Part shown: positions 62,659 to 64,000 of the stretch, one piece after another | How the letters are laid out: each line of letters begins with the position of its first letter | Position numbering within the stretch: position 1 is the first letter of the stretch | From: JBFWWP01 sp050246115 | GTDB lineage: Bacteria; Planctomycetota; UBA8108; UBA1146; JAJFFE01 | NCBI GenBank assembly: GCA_050246115.1 | Contig: JBFWWP010000001.1 | Span: 62,001 to 126,000, forward strand | Reading direction: 5' to 3' | Length of the DNA: 64,000 nucleotides | The notes under the pieces: generated by a model | Seen by the model: only the letters and a program-made list of their open reading frames with translations | What the model was told of the DNA's origin: nothing | Databases searched by the model: none | Made by a program: the position numbers and the translations under genes

Positions 62659-63981
62659 ATGCTTGGACGCAAGTTGGCTTGCGCCGCCTTTGTGGTTGGG
62701 GGGCTCGCCCTGACCTCGAGCGCGTTCGGCCAGGGCTATACCTTCACCGCCGGCAGCGCCAGCGGTATGGTCGGATCGAACGTGACTGCGGCGGTGAATC
62801 TAGACAACACGACGGCGAACAACGTTCAAGGTTGGTCGTTCGGTGTATGTCATGATGCGGTCGCCGTGACCCTTGTCTCGGCCGTCTCCGGATCGACCGC
62901 CATGACGGTCAACGGCGGCTCCATGCCGAGCTTCGAAGCGATCAACACGGCTCCCGCTGGAGGCGCCGGGTACACGTGTGGTGTCGTCATCGACTTCTTC
63001 GGCGTCAACAGCCTCGCTCCGGGCTCTGGCTTCGAGCTGACGGTCGGCATGTACACGCTGAACACCGAGGGCTCCTCGCCCCTCAACCTCTGCGGCACCC
63101 TCGGCAATCCGATGGTGGAGACGCTGGTCGTGGTCAACGGGGGCTCGGTGGTCCCAACGCAGGTCGCGGGCACCCTCGAAGGTCAAGCGGCCCCGCCGGT
63201 CGTGATCACCTTCGACGCGGGAGACGCCACGGCCCGTTTCAACGCCGGCGGCTCAGTGAGCCCGGGCGTCGTAGTCGTGACGATGACCAGTGTCCAAGCG
63301 GGCGACCCGACTCAGGCCGAGGTTCAGGGCTTCTCGTTCGGACTGTTGGACGGCAGCGCTGTCGATCTCGCCGAGATCAACCTGTCGGGCACGGTTACCG
63401 CGGGAACCAACGGCGGGACCGGTCCGGACTTCTTCGCTGCGCAGACCGCCGCCGTCGGTGGTGACGGTGGTACGGTCGGTGTGGTCGTGAGCCTGAGCCC
63501 GCCCTTCGACGTGATTGCGCCGGGGACGGATCTGCCGATCGCGAACTTCGTCTACGAAGCGTCCGCGACGGCGGTCGACGGCGATAGCGCCAACCTTACC
63601 TTCAGCGACTCGCTCGGGAATCCCGCCGTGGCCCTCGTGGCCGTAGTCGACGGAAACACGGTCGTCCCCAGCACGGTTGGTGGCGTGGTATCGGTCGAGG
63701 AAGTCGTGGACGTGGCGTACCTGCGCGGGGACGCGAACTCCGACGGTGGTATCGACATCGCCGACGGGATCTGGATCCTGAACTTCCTGTGGCAGGGTGG
63801 CCCCGCTTCGCCGTGCGCCGCGTCTCAGGATGCGAACGGTGACGGCATGGGCGACACTTCGGACGCCATGTACATCATCTTCTACCAGCTCCTCGATGGT
63901 CCGGCGCCGGTCGGGAACTTCCCGAACTGCGACTTCGCTGACGTCGCCGATTGTGCGATGTCGACGCCGAGCTGCCCGTAA
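62659..63981 (+). CDS. Secreted dockerin-like protein E
   Basis: A 440-residue distant paralogue of gene B. The signal peptide is KLACAAFVVGGLALTSSAFG (cleavage near residue 24). Two beta-sandwich modules (about 25-190 and 191-340) carry GWSFGVCHDAVAVTL and GFSFGLLDGSAVDLA, matching B. The EF-hand pair is DANSDGGIDIAD near 355 and DANGDGMGDTSD near 392; the cysteine of the first loop in A, B and D is absent. The C terminus is C-x6-C-P. I chose the ATG at 62659 because AAAGGAATC lies just upstream and the signal peptide then starts properly; an ATG at 62599 would add a hydrophilic leader. The gene is complete and ends 19 bases before the window edge. Confidence 0.72.
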   Translation: MLGRKLACAAFVVGGLALTSSAFGQGYTFTAGSASGMVGSNVTAAVNLDNTTANNVQGWSFGVCHDAVAVTLVSAVSGSTAMTVNGGSMPSFEAINTAPAGGAGYTCGVVIDFFGVNSLAPGSGFELTVGMYTLNTEGSSPLNLCGTLGNPMVETLVVVNGGSVVPTQVAGTLEGQAAPPVVITFDAGDATARFNAGGSVSPGVVVVTMTSVQAGDPTQAEVQGFSFGLLDGSAVDLAEINLSGTVTAGTNGGTGPDFFAAQTAAVGGDGGTVGVVVSLSPPFDVIAPGTDLPIANFVYEASATAVDGDSANLTFSDSLGNPAVALVAVVDGNTVVPSTVGGVVSVEEVVDVAYLRGDANSDGGIDIADGIWILNFLWQGGPASPCAASQDANGDGMGDTSDAMYIIFYQLLDGPAPVGNFPNCDFADVADCAMSTPSCP

Positions 63982-64000
63982 GCGCTCGGGAAGCACAGAT

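Overview
The window is high-GC bacterial DNA whose core is the conserved transcription and translation super-locus: a tRNA cluster with tuf, then secE-nusG-rplKAJL-rpoBC, the str genes rpsL-rpsG-fusA, the S10/spc genes from rpsJ to secY, adk and map, and the alpha genes rpmJ-rpsM-rpsK-rpsD-rpoA-rplQ. The right end carries secreted proteins with cohesin-like beta-sandwich modules and C-terminal dockerin-like double EF-hands. These proteins, the gene neighbourhood, the outer-membrane barrel protein and the lack of rpmD, rpmG and infA at their usual places suggest Planctomycetota or a close relative. That assignment is an inference; there is no 16S rRNA gene in the window.

Layout. 1-16.7 kb is mixed housekeeping and accessory sequence: the end of an M23 peptidase, a small unknown gene between two copies of a short inverted-repeat element, tatD (minus strand), a Lon-like protease, an amidohydrolase, tRNA-Gly(CCC), a DUF900-type hydrolase, a small membrane protein, a beta-CASP metallo-beta-lactamase RNase, a LysM protein overlapping a dNTPase, a PIN-TRAM protein overlapping ispD, a beta-barrel protein and ispF. 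16.7-19.5 kb holds tRNA-Thr, tRNA-Tyr, tRNA-Gly and tRNA-Thr, then tuf and tRNA-Trp. 19.6-52.0 kb is the RNA polymerase and ribosomal protein block, all on the plus strand, with unusually long spacers and one textbook promoter before rpsJ. 52.7-53.7 kb is a parvulin-type foldase. 54.0-64.0 kb is the secreted cohesin/dockerin-like cluster: A (54603), B (56537), psi-C (58274, broken), D (60716) and E (62659).

The most notable non-genic feature is a family of about 179-bp elements with perfect 22-bp terminal inverted repeats. There are three near-identical full copies and one 3' remnant, and no transposase in the window. One copy has split gene psi-C, which itself arose by a recent tandem duplication of about 1.6 kb; the intact paralogue shows the pre-insertion sequence. 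A second copy ends exactly on the tatD stop codon, and copies 1 and 2 bracket a small unknown gene.

The secreted cluster looks like an (A-B),(D-E) duplication of a two-gene unit. Each protein has a signal peptide, two or three beta-sandwich modules, an EF-hand pair and a C-terminal cysteine tail. Cohesin-like and dockerin-like parts in one polypeptide suggest a calcium-dependent self-assembling surface or matrix material, but this is a hypothesis from sequence patterns only.
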